18,010 bases of DNA from SVFI01 sp045546735 (GTDB lineage: Bacteria; Bacillota; Clostridia; Lachnospirales; Lachnospiraceae): contig JAZQDJ010000085.1 in NCBI GenBank assembly GCA_045546735.1, positions 1-18,010 on the forward strand, in the 5' to 3' direction. Shown here in pieces: positions 6,770-14,632 of this stretch. Each line of letters starts with the position of its first letter. Within the stretch, counting starts at the first letter, position 1. A model generated the notes under the pieces. That model saw nothing but the letters and a program-made list of their open reading frames with translations, ran no database searches and was not told the DNA's origin. A program made the position numbers and the translations under genes.

Positions 6770-9076
6770 TTACTCTGTTTTGAGTTTCCAGATATCATCG
6801 TTGTACTGTTTGATTGTTCTGTCAGATGAGAAGAAACCTGCCATCGCAATGTTTACGAGCATTTTCTTCTTCCACTCTTCTTTCTTTGCATAATCTGCAA
6901 ATGCCTGATCTTTTGTCTTAATGTAGTCTTCAAGATCAAGAAGTGTCATGAACCAGTCTTTGTTTAAAAGTTCATTGTAAAGACGCTCTAAGTTCACTTT
7001 ATCACCGACTGCAAGAAGCTCTTTGCTCACGATAAAGTCCACAGCCTCTTTAATCACAGGACTCTTCTTATAGTAATCTTTTGATACATAATCTGCTTTG
7101 TCATAATGAGCAATAACTGTATCGGAATCCTGACCGAAAATATAAATATTCTCACGGCCTACAAGCTCATCGATCTCCACGTTTGCACCGTCGCTTGTTC
7201 CGAGTGTCACAGCACCGTTAAGCATGAACTTCATATTACCTGTTCCGGAAGCCTCTTTACTTGCAAGAGAAATCTGCTCGGAAATATCACAAGCCGGAAT
7301 CAGTTTTTCCGCATAACTTACATTGTAGTTTTCTACCATAACAACCTTCATGTAATCTTTTACATCCGGATCGTTATTTACAATCTCCTGTAAGCAGAGA
7401 AGCAGATGGATAATATCCTGTGCAATCACATAAGCCGGTGCAGCTTTTGCTCCGAAAATAAATGTAATCGGAGTCGCCGGTTTCTTGCCGCCTTTGATTT
7501 CAAGGTATTTGTGAATGATATAAAGTGCATTCATCTGCTGGCGTTTATACTCATGAAGACGCTTAATCTGAATATCGAAGATAGAAGTCGGATCTACATC
7601 CACACCTTCTTTTTCTTTCAAGTATGCAGCAAGTTCCTCTTTCTTTGTCTGCTTAATCGAAGCAATGGCATCGAGAACTTTTGCATCCTCTTTAAATGCA
7701 AGAAGCTTCTTAAGCTCATCTGCATCTTTTTTGTATCCGTCACCGATAGTCTCTGTAATCATATCTGCAAGCGGACGGTTACATGAGAGCAACCAACGGC
7801 GGAATGTAATACCGTTTGTCTTATTGTTAAATTTCTCCGGATAAATCTTGTAGAAATGATTTAATTCCGTATCTTTCAAAATCTCTGTATGAATAGCAGC
7901 CACGCCGTTTACCGAAAATCCGTAATGAATATCGATGTGTGCCATATGTACACGGTCATCTTTGTCGATAATCTGAACTTTCTCATCTTTATATTTTGCT
8001 CTCACACGCTTGTCGAGTTCTTTAATAATCGGAACAAGCTGCGGAACTACTTTCTCTAAATACTCAAGCGGCCACTTTTCAAGTGCTTCTGCAAGAATTG
8101 TGTGGTTTGTATACGCACAAGTCTTGCTTACAACTTCAATCGCCTCATCCATTGTAAATGCTTTCTCGTCTACAAGAATACGGATCAGTTCCGGAATTAC
8201 CATCGTCGGATGTGTATCGTTAATCTGGATAACCGCATAGTCATACATCTTACGAAGATCGCATTTTCTCTCTTTTAACTCTTTTAAGATGAGCTGCGCA
8301 CCGTTGCTTACCATAAAATACTGCTGGTAAATACGGAGAAGATTACCTGCCTCATCGGAATCATCCGGATAAAGGAATAATGTCAGGTTCTTTTCAATCT
8401 CTTCTTTATCAAAATCAATACTTCCGTCTTTTACAAGGCTCTCATCCACAGACTCCACATCGAAAAGACGAAGTTTGTTTGTTCCATTGTTATAACCAAC
8501 CACATCGATATCATAAAGACGAGAAGTTACCTTACGCTTACCAAACATAACATCAAAGCTGACATCTGTTTTATTCAGCCATGACCGGTCTTCAATCCAC
8601 TCATTCTTTTCCGCACACTGTTTGTGTTCACGGAATACCTGTTTAAATAATCCGAAATGATAATTTAAACCGATACCGTCACCCGGATATCCGAGTGTTG
8701 CAATCGAATCAAGGAAACATGCTGCCAAACGTCCGAGACCTCCGTTACCGAGTGACGGTTCCGGTTCCACCTCTTCAATCGCAGAAAGTTTCTTACCGTT
8801 CTTTGCAAGAATTTCTTCTAATTTTCCGTAAATCCCGAGATTGATTAAGTTGTTTGAAAGCAACTTTCCAATCAGGAACTCTGCCGAAATATAATATACT
8901 TTTTTCTGACCGCTGATCGGCTCTGTCGCATCAAGCATCCCCTTTGTCAGCTGTAAAATCCCATAGTAAAGCTCCGCATCATCACACTGCGCAATCTTCT
9001 TCCCGTAGTTTGCCTGTAAGATGCTCTCAAGCTGTTCCTCAAGTTTCAATTCAATTACTTCTCTCTGTAGTGTCAT
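6770..9076 (-). CDS. glgP: Glycogen/maltodextrin phosphorylase (GT35)
   Basis: The enzyme releases glucose-1-phosphate from the non-reducing ends of alpha-1,4-glucans using pyridoxal phosphate. The 768-residue product has the N-terminal YYISAEFLIGKLLSNNLINLG, the EPEPSLGNGGLGRLAACFLDS segment, IQINDTHP in the middle, and the PLP-binding signature EASGTGNMKFMLNG with Lys616. It is somewhat shorter than enterobacterial GlgP (about 815) but collinear, with no missing block seen. Of two in-frame ATGs two codons apart, the second (9076) is preferred: AGGAGG abuts the first directly and is six bases from the second. The first gene of the glgP-malQ operon, it suggests turnover of storage glycogen or imported maltodextrins. 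No glgA, glgB or glgC is in the window. Confidence 0.96.
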   Translation of the reverse strand: MTLQREVIELKLEEQLESILQANYGKKIAQCDDAELYYGILQLTKGMLDATEPISGQKKVYYISAEFLIGKLLSNNLINLGIYGKLEEILAKNGKKLSAIEEVEPEPSLGNGGLGRLAACFLDSIATLGYPGDGIGLNYHFGLFKQVFREHKQCAEKNEWIEDRSWLNKTDVSFDVMFGKRKVTSRLYDIDVVGYNNGTNKLRLFDVESVDESLVKDGSIDFDKEEIEKNLTLFLYPDDSDEAGNLLRIYQQYFMVSNGAQLILKELKERKCDLRKMYDYAVIQINDTHPTMVIPELIRILVDEKAFTMDEAIEVVSKTCAYTNHTILAEALEKWPLEYLEKVVPQLVPIIKELDKRVRAKYKDEKVQIIDKDDRVHMAHIDIHYGFSVNGVAAIHTEILKDTELNHFYKIYPEKFNNKTNGITFRRWLLSCNRPLADMITETIGDGYKKDADELKKLLAFKEDAKVLDAIASIKQTKKEELAAYLKEKEGVDVDPTSIFDIQIKRLHEYKRQQMNALYIIHKYLEIKGGKKPATPITFIFGAKAAPAYVIAQDIIHLLLCLQEIVNNDPDVKDYMKVVMVENYNVSYAEKLIPACDISEQISLASKEASGTGNMKFMLNGAVTLGTSDGANVEIDELVGRENIYIFGQDSDTVIAHYDKADYVSKDYYKKSPVIKEAVDFIVSKELLAVGDKVNLERLYNELLNKDWFMTLLDLEDYIKTKDQAFADYAKKEEWKKKMLVNIAMAGFFSSDRTIKQYNDDIWKLKTE

Positions 9077-9116
9077 TTTCATCCTCCTATACTAACCACT
9101 AACATCGTTCCTTAAA

Positions 9117-9145
9117 AATCTACAACAAAAACGGCTCTTTGTAAA
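9117..9145 (-). promoter_or_regulatory. Candidate promoter of glgP-malQ
   Basis: On the minus strand TTTACA (-35), a 17-base spacer and TAGATT (-10). The -35 is good and the -10 moderate (four of six). It would start transcription about 35 bases before the glgP ATG. Confidence 0.45.
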
Positions 9146-9155
9146 GTCTTTTCAG

Positions 9156-9184
9156 TTGTACAGCACCCCTTTTTCCGTTATAAT
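9156..9184 (+). promoter_or_regulatory. Promoter of the secreted 840-residue protein gene
   Basis: TTGTAC (-35), a 17-base spacer and a perfect TATAAT (-10), with a start near 9191 and a leader of about 45 bases. The -35 boxes of this and the divergent glgP promoter lie about ten bases apart. Confidence 0.65.
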
Positions 9185-9235
9185 TAAATAGATAAAATTG
9201 TATTTTTTATAATTAAGAAAGCGAGGGATTTACTC

Positions 9236-11758
9236 ATGAAGAAAACAGTAACAAGATTCTTATCTCTCTTTCTTTGCCTCCTGATGGTATTTACATCATT
9301 ACCGCAAAACGCAATTACAGCAAAGGCAACAGAAACAGACCTTGGAGCCGTATCAGATAATACAGCTTCAGAAACAGCTCCCGGAGCCATCTCCGAAAAT
9401 AACGTTTCGAAAACAACCGTTTCAAGCAACGATACCTCTGAGGACACAGTTCTCGTCTCTTTCTATGACGATGATTACACCACCTTACTGTATAGCATTT
9501 CGATACCGAATGATGGTTCCAAACTTTGCGAAACCCTGGATGATATTTCCGAAATACCTATGATCAAAAAGGGCTATGAGCTTTACAGATGGGAATGCCC
9601 GCAGCGTGACAACGAATACAAAACAACCTACATATATAACACACTGACCATGAAAAAAGATCATGTGTTTTACGCTATCTGGGACGATGAACCATTTGAA
9701 TTTATCATCGACTATAAACTCGGCGGTGGCACTTTTGCCAATTCCGAAGAGGTTCCGTACACTTTCAATGTAGAAAGCGATACCATCACACTTCCGTTGC
9801 CGCAACGTGCAGGCTATATATTTGACGGCTGGTATACAGATGCCTCCTACAAAAATGAGACAAAAACCATTCCGGGCGGCACTTATGTCGATGCTGTTGA
9901 AGACGGCGAAGTTGCCCCTTACACCTTATATGCTAAATGGACTTCCTGTCAGCCGGGTGCGGTCAAAGGCGTTAAGGCTGTCAATTCTGCCAAAGGAAAA
10001 ATAAAAGTAACATTTAACGCAGCAACTGCTACGCAGGGCTACGAAATTATATTTGCAACAAACAAAAAATTAACCAAAAATAAATTAGCAAAAGACATTG
10101 GCAAAAAGACGACATTTACCTTTACTAATTTGCCAAAAGGAAAAACCTACTATTTCAAAGTCCGTGCTTATGCAACCGATTCGACAGGCAAGAAAACGTA
10201 CGGGAAAGCTTCTTCTGTCGTTTCCTGCAAAGTAAAAAAAGGTGTCGCCGAAGTAACGGCCAAGAAAAATTCCGGAAAACTCCAGAAAGCACTTGTCAAA
10301 AACAGGACAGACCTTTTTGTACAGGCAAAAGTAAATAAGCGCCTTAAAAGTTCTGATGATTTTTATTATCTTGTCAAAGTCGATCCAAACACCGGAAAAG
10401 TACTGAAGCAGATTGCAAAATCAGAAAAAACCAAAACCGTGAAATTCCAGCTTCCGTTAAAGGACGCCAAAGGAAACAACCACATTCAGGGAAAATTCGG
10501 TATCGCCGTAAAAAAAGGCAAGAAATACATGCTGATTTCCAACACTTCCTACATTAACAATCCGGAAGCGGCAGCAGCTTACACCGAACCATTCCCGACA
10601 CCGGCTTCCAAAAAAGGCCGTCAGGGATGCTACGACAGTTCCCTCGGCGATAAAAACTACTTTGCAAACTTTAATTTAAATACAATCATCGCCACCAAAG
10701 GCAGTCATGACGTGGCATACAAATATAACGGAAAAACTTACTATTTTTACTACCCAAACTTCCCGTTCTCCGGCATTAACGCAGACGGAGGCACCGTAAC
10801 ACTCCAGATTATGCTTACATATGACAGCAAATGCAAAGATTTGATTTTAAAGAGCGGACGCAAACCGGGTGCACACTACTATGCGTTTAACACCGAAACA
10901 AAAGCAGCGAGAGAAAAACTGGAAGCTGCCTTCTGTTTCCTTGCAGAACAGGGAAGCAGACAGGACTGTCACGTTGACAACTGGATCCTCGGAAATGAAG
11001 TAAATACCTACGCAAACATGAATGCAAAGTGGTATTATGCAGGAAACATTTCCCGCAATAAATTTATAAACAATTATGCTTCCACATTCCGCATGCTTTA
11101 TTATGCGGTAAAATCCAACAACAAAAACGGCCGCGTATACATCTGCTGCGATCACACTTGGATTAATCGCGAAAATGATTGGGGAACTAAATACTTTACC
11201 AAAGCATTCCACGACGAAATCAAAAGCCAGAACAAAAACATCAAATGGAACCTTGCATACCATGCATACTCTGCAGTATTAACCAATGCAGACTTTTGGA
11301 ATGACGGCGGTCTTGCACCGAATAATATCAACGCAGACTTCGTTTCACCAAAAAACCTTGAAATATTGACAAGTTACATCAAAAAGAATTTCGGTAAAGA
11401 TACGCGCATCATTCTTTCGGAACAAGGCTTCTCCTGCTCCGGCGGTGTCGGTTCTCCTCACAACGCCGGCCGTCAAACCGGCCAGGATGTGCAGGCTGCA
11501 GCCGTTGCATGGCTTTACTACAAAGCTCAGTTTAACGACATGATTGACGCAGTCATCTTCTCAAGCGGTGATCACGGCGGCGCCGGATACCAGTTCGACT
11601 TCATCGGACGCAAAGCCGAAAAAGTATACAAATACATGGATACTCCGAAATATGAAACTTATACAAAAGATTGCCTGAAGACCATCGGTAAATCCTCTTG
11701 GAAAAACGCCGTAAGCGGCTTCAATGCAAAGAAACTCAAAAAAATGCCGACGCGCTAA
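9236..11758 (+). CDS. Secreted multidomain protein: InlB-type repeats, Fn3, DUF5722-like TIM-barrel (putative glycosidase)
   Basis: An 840-residue exported protein. A signal peptide (KK then a hydrophobic stretch) ends near ITAKA at 31. Residues 36-69 are a Ser/Thr-rich linker with repeated GAVSDN/GAISEN units. Two InlB B-like repeats follow (about 70-152 and 153-237), each with the Gly-Tyr...Trp...Tyr-Ala-x-Trp pattern, best seen in RAGYIFDGWYTD and TLYAKW. An Fn3 domain spans about 240-333. Residues about 340-825 resemble DUF5722, a clan GH-A-like barrel: ILGNEVNTY offers Glu588 as acid/base (the Asn-Glu of strand 4) and IILSEQGFS offers Glu729 as nucleophile (strand 7). There is no LPXTG motif, S-layer domain or C-terminal membrane segment, so it is probably released or held by non-covalent binding. 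The substrate is not known. GAGGG lies eight bases before the ATG. The gene is monocistronic and divergent from glgP. Confidence 0.85.
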   Translation: MKKTVTRFLSLFLCLLMVFTSLPQNAITAKATETDLGAVSDNTASETAPGAISENNVSKTTVSSNDTSEDTVLVSFYDDDYTTLLYSISIPNDGSKLCETLDDISEIPMIKKGYELYRWECPQRDNEYKTTYIYNTLTMKKDHVFYAIWDDEPFEFIIDYKLGGGTFANSEEVPYTFNVESDTITLPLPQRAGYIFDGWYTDASYKNETKTIPGGTYVDAVEDGEVAPYTLYAKWTSCQPGAVKGVKAVNSAKGKIKVTFNAATATQGYEIIFATNKKLTKNKLAKDIGKKTTFTFTNLPKGKTYYFKVRAYATDSTGKKTYGKASSVVSCKVKKGVAEVTAKKNSGKLQKALVKNRTDLFVQAKVNKRLKSSDDFYYLVKVDPNTGKVLKQIAKSEKTKTVKFQLPLKDAKGNNHIQGKFGIAVKKGKKYMLISNTSYINNPEAAAAYTEPFPTPASKKGRQGCYDSSLGDKNYFANFNLNTIIATKGSHDVAYKYNGKTYYFYYPNFPFSGINADGGTVTLQIMLTYDSKCKDLILKSGRKPGAHYYAFNTETKAAREKLEAAFCFLAEQGSRQDCHVDNWILGNEVNTYANMNAKWYYAGNISRNKFINNYASTFRMLYYAVKSNNKNGRVYICCDHTWINRENDWGTKYFTKAFHDEIKSQNKNIKWNLAYHAYSAVLTNADFWNDGGLAPNNINADFVSPKNLEILTSYIKKNFGKDTRIILSEQGFSCSGGVGSPHNAGRQTGQDVQAAAVAWLYYKAQFNDMIDAVIFSSGDHGGAGYQFDFIGRKAEKVYKYMDTPKYETYTKDCLKTIGKSSWKNAVSGFNAKKLKKMPTR

Positions 11759-11770
11759 AAATTTCAAACA

Positions 11771-11806
11771 AAAAAGAACGGTTGGAGCCATCCAACCGTT
11801 CTTTTT
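11771..11806. terminator. Bidirectional terminator
   Basis: A perfect 15-bp inverted repeat (AAAAAGAACGGTTGG with CCAACCGTTCTTTTT) around a six-base loop, with T-runs in both directions. It lies 13 bases past the stop of the secreted protein gene and ten bases past the stop of the acyl carrier protein gene on the other strand. Confidence 0.93.
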
Positions 11807-11815
11807 CATTTACAC

Positions 11816-12043
11816 TTATTCTTCTAATAATCTCTGCACCATATCATAGATAGCCTGTGCATTACAGAAGTTTTCTACTTCCATTTCCTCAGCAGGAATC
11901 TCGATATCATACTCTGCTGTAAGCTCAGATACCACACTGATGATATCTACCGAATCAAGGATGCCTTCCTCAATCAAATCACCTTCTGCTGTCCAATCAA
12001 CCTTCGGTGCTGCTGCTTTTAAAACTTCCATTAACTGTTCCAT
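11816..12043 (-). CDS. Acyl carrier protein of a dlt-like operon
   Basis: A 75-residue acidic carrier protein. Ser31 in EEGILDSVDIISVV is the predicted attachment site for phosphopantetheine, which carries an acyl group as a thioester. The fold (four helices, Asp-Ser motif at the start of helix 2) fits both fatty-acid ACPs and DltC. The position as last gene of an operon with a ligase, an SGNH protein and an MBOAT argues for a dedicated carrier rather than the fatty-acid synthesis ACP. An ATG two codons upstream overlaps the ligase stop (ATGA), but the AGGAG is only one base from it and seven bases from the second ATG, so 12043 is preferred. What acyl group it carries is not known. Confidence 0.87.
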   Translation of the reverse strand: MEQLMEVLKAAAPKVDWTAEGDLIEEGILDSVDIISVVSELTAEYDIEIPAEEMEVENFCNAQAIYDMVQRLLEE

Positions 12044-12045
12044 AA

Positions 12046-13518
12046 TCATTCTCCTTTTTCTCTTTGAATTAATACGTTTCTTTGTATTTTTCCGTTGTAA
12101 GTTCTCGGAATTTTATCCAGTTTTTCAATCTGCTTCGGAACTTTGTATGTCTCCAGATGCTGTCTCAAAAACTGATAGATATCATCTTCCGTAATCTCTG
12201 CATCTTTTTCAAGTGCATAGAAAAGTTTCGGTTCCTGCCCGAGAAGCTCACTGTCAACCGGAATACAGGCACAATCTGCAATCGCTTCATGCGTCAATGC
12301 CACTTCCTCAATCTCCTGCGGTGAAATCTTATTTCCGCCGCTTTGGATAACGTCTCCTTTACGTCCGAGAAGATAAATCATTCCGTCCTCTCCCATATAA
12401 GACATATCCTGAGTCACAATATAATCTCCGCGGAACGCCTCCGCATTAAGCTCCGGTGCATGGTAGTAACCCGCCATGTTCATATCACCTTTGCAGGCAA
12501 GTAAGCCCGGAGTTTCCTCCGACGCCTCAATTTCATTACCATTATCATCAAGAAACGCAAATACTGCATGACATGTCGGACGACCGATGCAGTTTTTCTT
12601 TTCGCTGTTTTTATTAAAATCAATAATGCACGAACAACCCGACTCTGTCGTTCCATAGAAATTGTACAAACGCGAATTCGGAAGAAGCTCGCGAAGTCTC
12701 GCTCTGTCCGGCTCCGGAATCGGTGCAGAACCAAGCTGTACGTAGTCCATCACATCTTTATATTTTCCAAGTTCATCACCGCCGAGTTTTAACAAAGCCG
12801 CAAGCGCTGCCGGCACAAGATCCATAGAGTTTACACCGTATTTATCCATGTTGGAAAATACCTTTTTCACAAAGATGACGCCGTCCATCAAAACAACACT
12901 GCTGCCATTGAGCATATTTCCGTAATAGCGTCTGAGACCATGGGAATGACTGAGCGGAACCGGAATCAACTCCACATTATTTTTCTTCATTTCCGTTCCG
13001 TCTATTACATTTTCCGCAACAGCCACGACATTTTTATGAAGAATTTCGATTCCTTTGGATTTTCCTGTTGTACCTGTCGTAAATAAAATCTCCGCTATAT
13101 CTGTTTCCTGCGGAAAATCAAACGAAGACATAGGCTCGTCCGAAACATAATCCATAACTTCTTTCATGGATTTGTAATTCACTTCAAGTTCCGGAGCTTT
13201 CGTAGCAATATAAAACTTCGCATCCACCTCTGAATAGATTTCAAAAATACGCTGTTCGGCAATATTTTTCTCTACCGGAACAAACACGGCTCCGAGAAGC
13301 TGAATCGCAAGTCCGCATGTTACAAACTCCGCATTTTGTGAATTTCTGACGACAATACAATCACCTTTTCCGATACCCTGTTCTTTTAAATGCAATGCAT
13401 AGCCCGCCACATGCTTCCAATAATCTCCGTACGACAAATCATATTTGCCGTCAGTTACCGCAAGTTTTTCCGGCTGTTTTACTGCATAGTCAGCAACCGC
13501 TTCAACAATTGATCTCAT
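12046..13518 (-). CDS. AMP-forming acyl ligase (ANL superfamily), acyl-CoA synthetase-like
   Basis: A 490-residue class I adenylate-forming enzyme. It activates a carboxylic acid with ATP and, by context, loads it onto the downstream carrier protein. Core motifs are present: A3 TTGTTGKSKG (147-156), A5 YGTTE (288-292), A8 hinge GRKGD (385-389) and the A10 lysine Lys477 in RTYNGKIQRN. The A4 region reads PLSHSHGL (188-195), as in acyl- and aryl-acid ligases. DltA has there the FDLSVMD-type segment whose Asp holds the amino group of D-alanine, and no such Asp is seen. The substrate is therefore probably an acid without an alpha-amino group, though this is inference. Start and preceding stop overlap (TAATG), implying translational coupling to the SGNH gene. 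GGGAG lies ten bases upstream. Confidence 0.9.
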   Translation of the reverse strand: MRSIVEAVADYAVKQPEKLAVTDGKYDLSYGDYWKHVAGYALHLKEQGIGKGDCIVVRNSQNAEFVTCGLAIQLLGAVFVPVEKNIAEQRIFEIYSEVDAKFYIATKAPELEVNYKSMKEVMDYVSDEPMSSFDFPQETDIAEILFTTGTTGKSKGIEILHKNVVAVAENVIDGTEMKKNNVELIPVPLSHSHGLRRYYGNMLNGSSVVLMDGVIFVKKVFSNMDKYGVNSMDLVPAALAALLKLGGDELGKYKDVMDYVQLGSAPIPEPDRARLRELLPNSRLYNFYGTTESGCSCIIDFNKNSEKKNCIGRPTCHAVFAFLDDNGNEIEASEETPGLLACKGDMNMAGYYHAPELNAEAFRGDYIVTQDMSYMGEDGMIYLLGRKGDVIQSGGNKISPQEIEEVALTHEAIADCACIPVDSELLGQEPKLFYALEKDAEITEDDIYQFLRQHLETYKVPKQIEKLDKIPRTYNGKIQRNVLIQREKGE

Positions 13519-14624
13519 TATTGCGTTTCTCCCTTTTTCTTCTTTTCTAATTTCGCAGTTCTTTTCTCAATATCTTCTGCATGCACTTTCAGACATTTAT
13601 TCCATTTTGCAACTACTTCATCGCTGTAAGCAGAAGGAGTAATCTGATATTTTTCTACAATATACTCACCGAAATGCTGCATAAACTTTTCAGATCCGCG
13701 CGTATTAACATGCTCAGGATCAAAGAAATCCGTGTCATAGTCAAGCCCGATTTCATCCACCATTTCGTTTCCGTTATAGAACTCAAAACCATACTCTTTT
13801 ACAATATTTCCGATATACAAATTTTCCCCTCTGTCCTCATTGGACGCGCTCCAAGGCGTGGCAACAAATATTATCTGCACATCTTTTCCTTTGCACTCTT
13901 CCAGAAGCTCTCTCAATGCTTCTTCCGCATCCGGCTCTATCGGGACAGGTTTTATATCTGCCGTCTTATCCAAAGGCTCCTGTGCCACCACTTTTACCGT
14001 ATTCGACCAGCCTTTCAATTCATGGTCGCGCTCATTGTCATAATACTGGCGGATTGTAAAAGCATCCAAATTTTCCCAGTTGCTATGATACCTTATAATA
14101 TCCAGATGATAGTCCAATCTTTCCTGCCAATCCCCTTCGACAAGCGTTTCAATCAACCGAAAACGGTTCAGGGAATATTTCATATTATCGGTCACTCTTC
14201 GAAGCTCGATATTTTTTAAACCGGTATCTTCTTCCCCTTCTTCCGCGTTCAGAGGAATCCATTTCACAAACTTGCGCACCTCGACAATATAAAGCTGCGG
14301 CGACTGTGTTTTTTCCACCTCATCAATAATGGCTCCCGTCGCCTGAGGCGCCTGATGCGGAGAACTCCAATTATAAGATGTAATACCAAATTTTTCCCAA
14401 AAATAAGGATTGTTAAAATATCGGTACGCCGAACTGCTTCCGATTGACACCACATCAACGGAATTCTTCTCTTCCGCATACAATCCCGTCACCCTCTTAC
14501 GGGCCGTATCACTCTCTGTCGGGCGCAGGATATAAGAAACACTCATCAGAAAAAAAGCGGCAATTAGCAGAAATACAACAGTTCCTATTATATTTTTCAA
14601 ATTCTTCTTATTTTTCTCTTCCAT
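13518..14624 (-). CDS. Membrane-anchored SGNH-type protein (DltD/AlgJ-like role)
   Basis: A 368-residue protein with one N-terminal membrane segment (about 12-32) placing the rest outside the membrane. The SGNH pattern is visible: VVSIGSSSAYRYF with candidate nucleophile in Gly62-Ser-Ser-Ser65, and DPEHVN with Asp302 and His305 (the DxxH block). In DltB/DltD and AlgI/AlgJ pairs such proteins take or hand on the acyl group supplied by the MBOAT partner outside the cell, and a like role is inferred here. Overall sequence does not look like canonical DltD. The C-terminus is a charged, probably helical Lys/Glu-rich tail (about 345-368). It starts eight bases after the MBOAT stop, whose end overlaps the GGAG site, and its stop overlaps the ligase start. 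Confidence 0.83.
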   Translation of the reverse strand: MEEKNKKNLKNIIGTVVFLLIAAFFLMSVSYILRPTESDTARKRVTGLYAEEKNSVDVVSIGSSSAYRYFNNPYFWEKFGITSYNWSSPHQAPQATGAIIDEVEKTQSPQLYIVEVRKFVKWIPLNAEEGEEDTGLKNIELRRVTDNMKYSLNRFRLIETLVEGDWQERLDYHLDIIRYHSNWENLDAFTIRQYYDNERDHELKGWSNTVKVVAQEPLDKTADIKPVPIEPDAEEALRELLEECKGKDVQIIFVATPWSASNEDRGENLYIGNIVKEYGFEFYNGNEMVDEIGLDYDTDFFDPEHVNTRGSEKFMQHFGEYIVEKYQITPSAYSDEVVAKWNKCLKVHAEDIEKRTAKLEKKKKGETQ

Positions 14625-14632
14625 AACGCTCC

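Noticed and set aside
6760..6849. MalQ starting 30 codons earlier, overlapping glgP
   Set aside because: The extension is the antisense-free overlap of the glgP C-terminus in another frame, lacks GH77 similarity, and the ATG at 6759 has its own ribosome-binding site.
9140..9154. CcpA (cre) site between glgP and the secreted protein gene
   Set aside because: TGTAAAGTCTTTTCA lacks the central CG and correct spacing of a cre consensus; kept only as a weak dyad.
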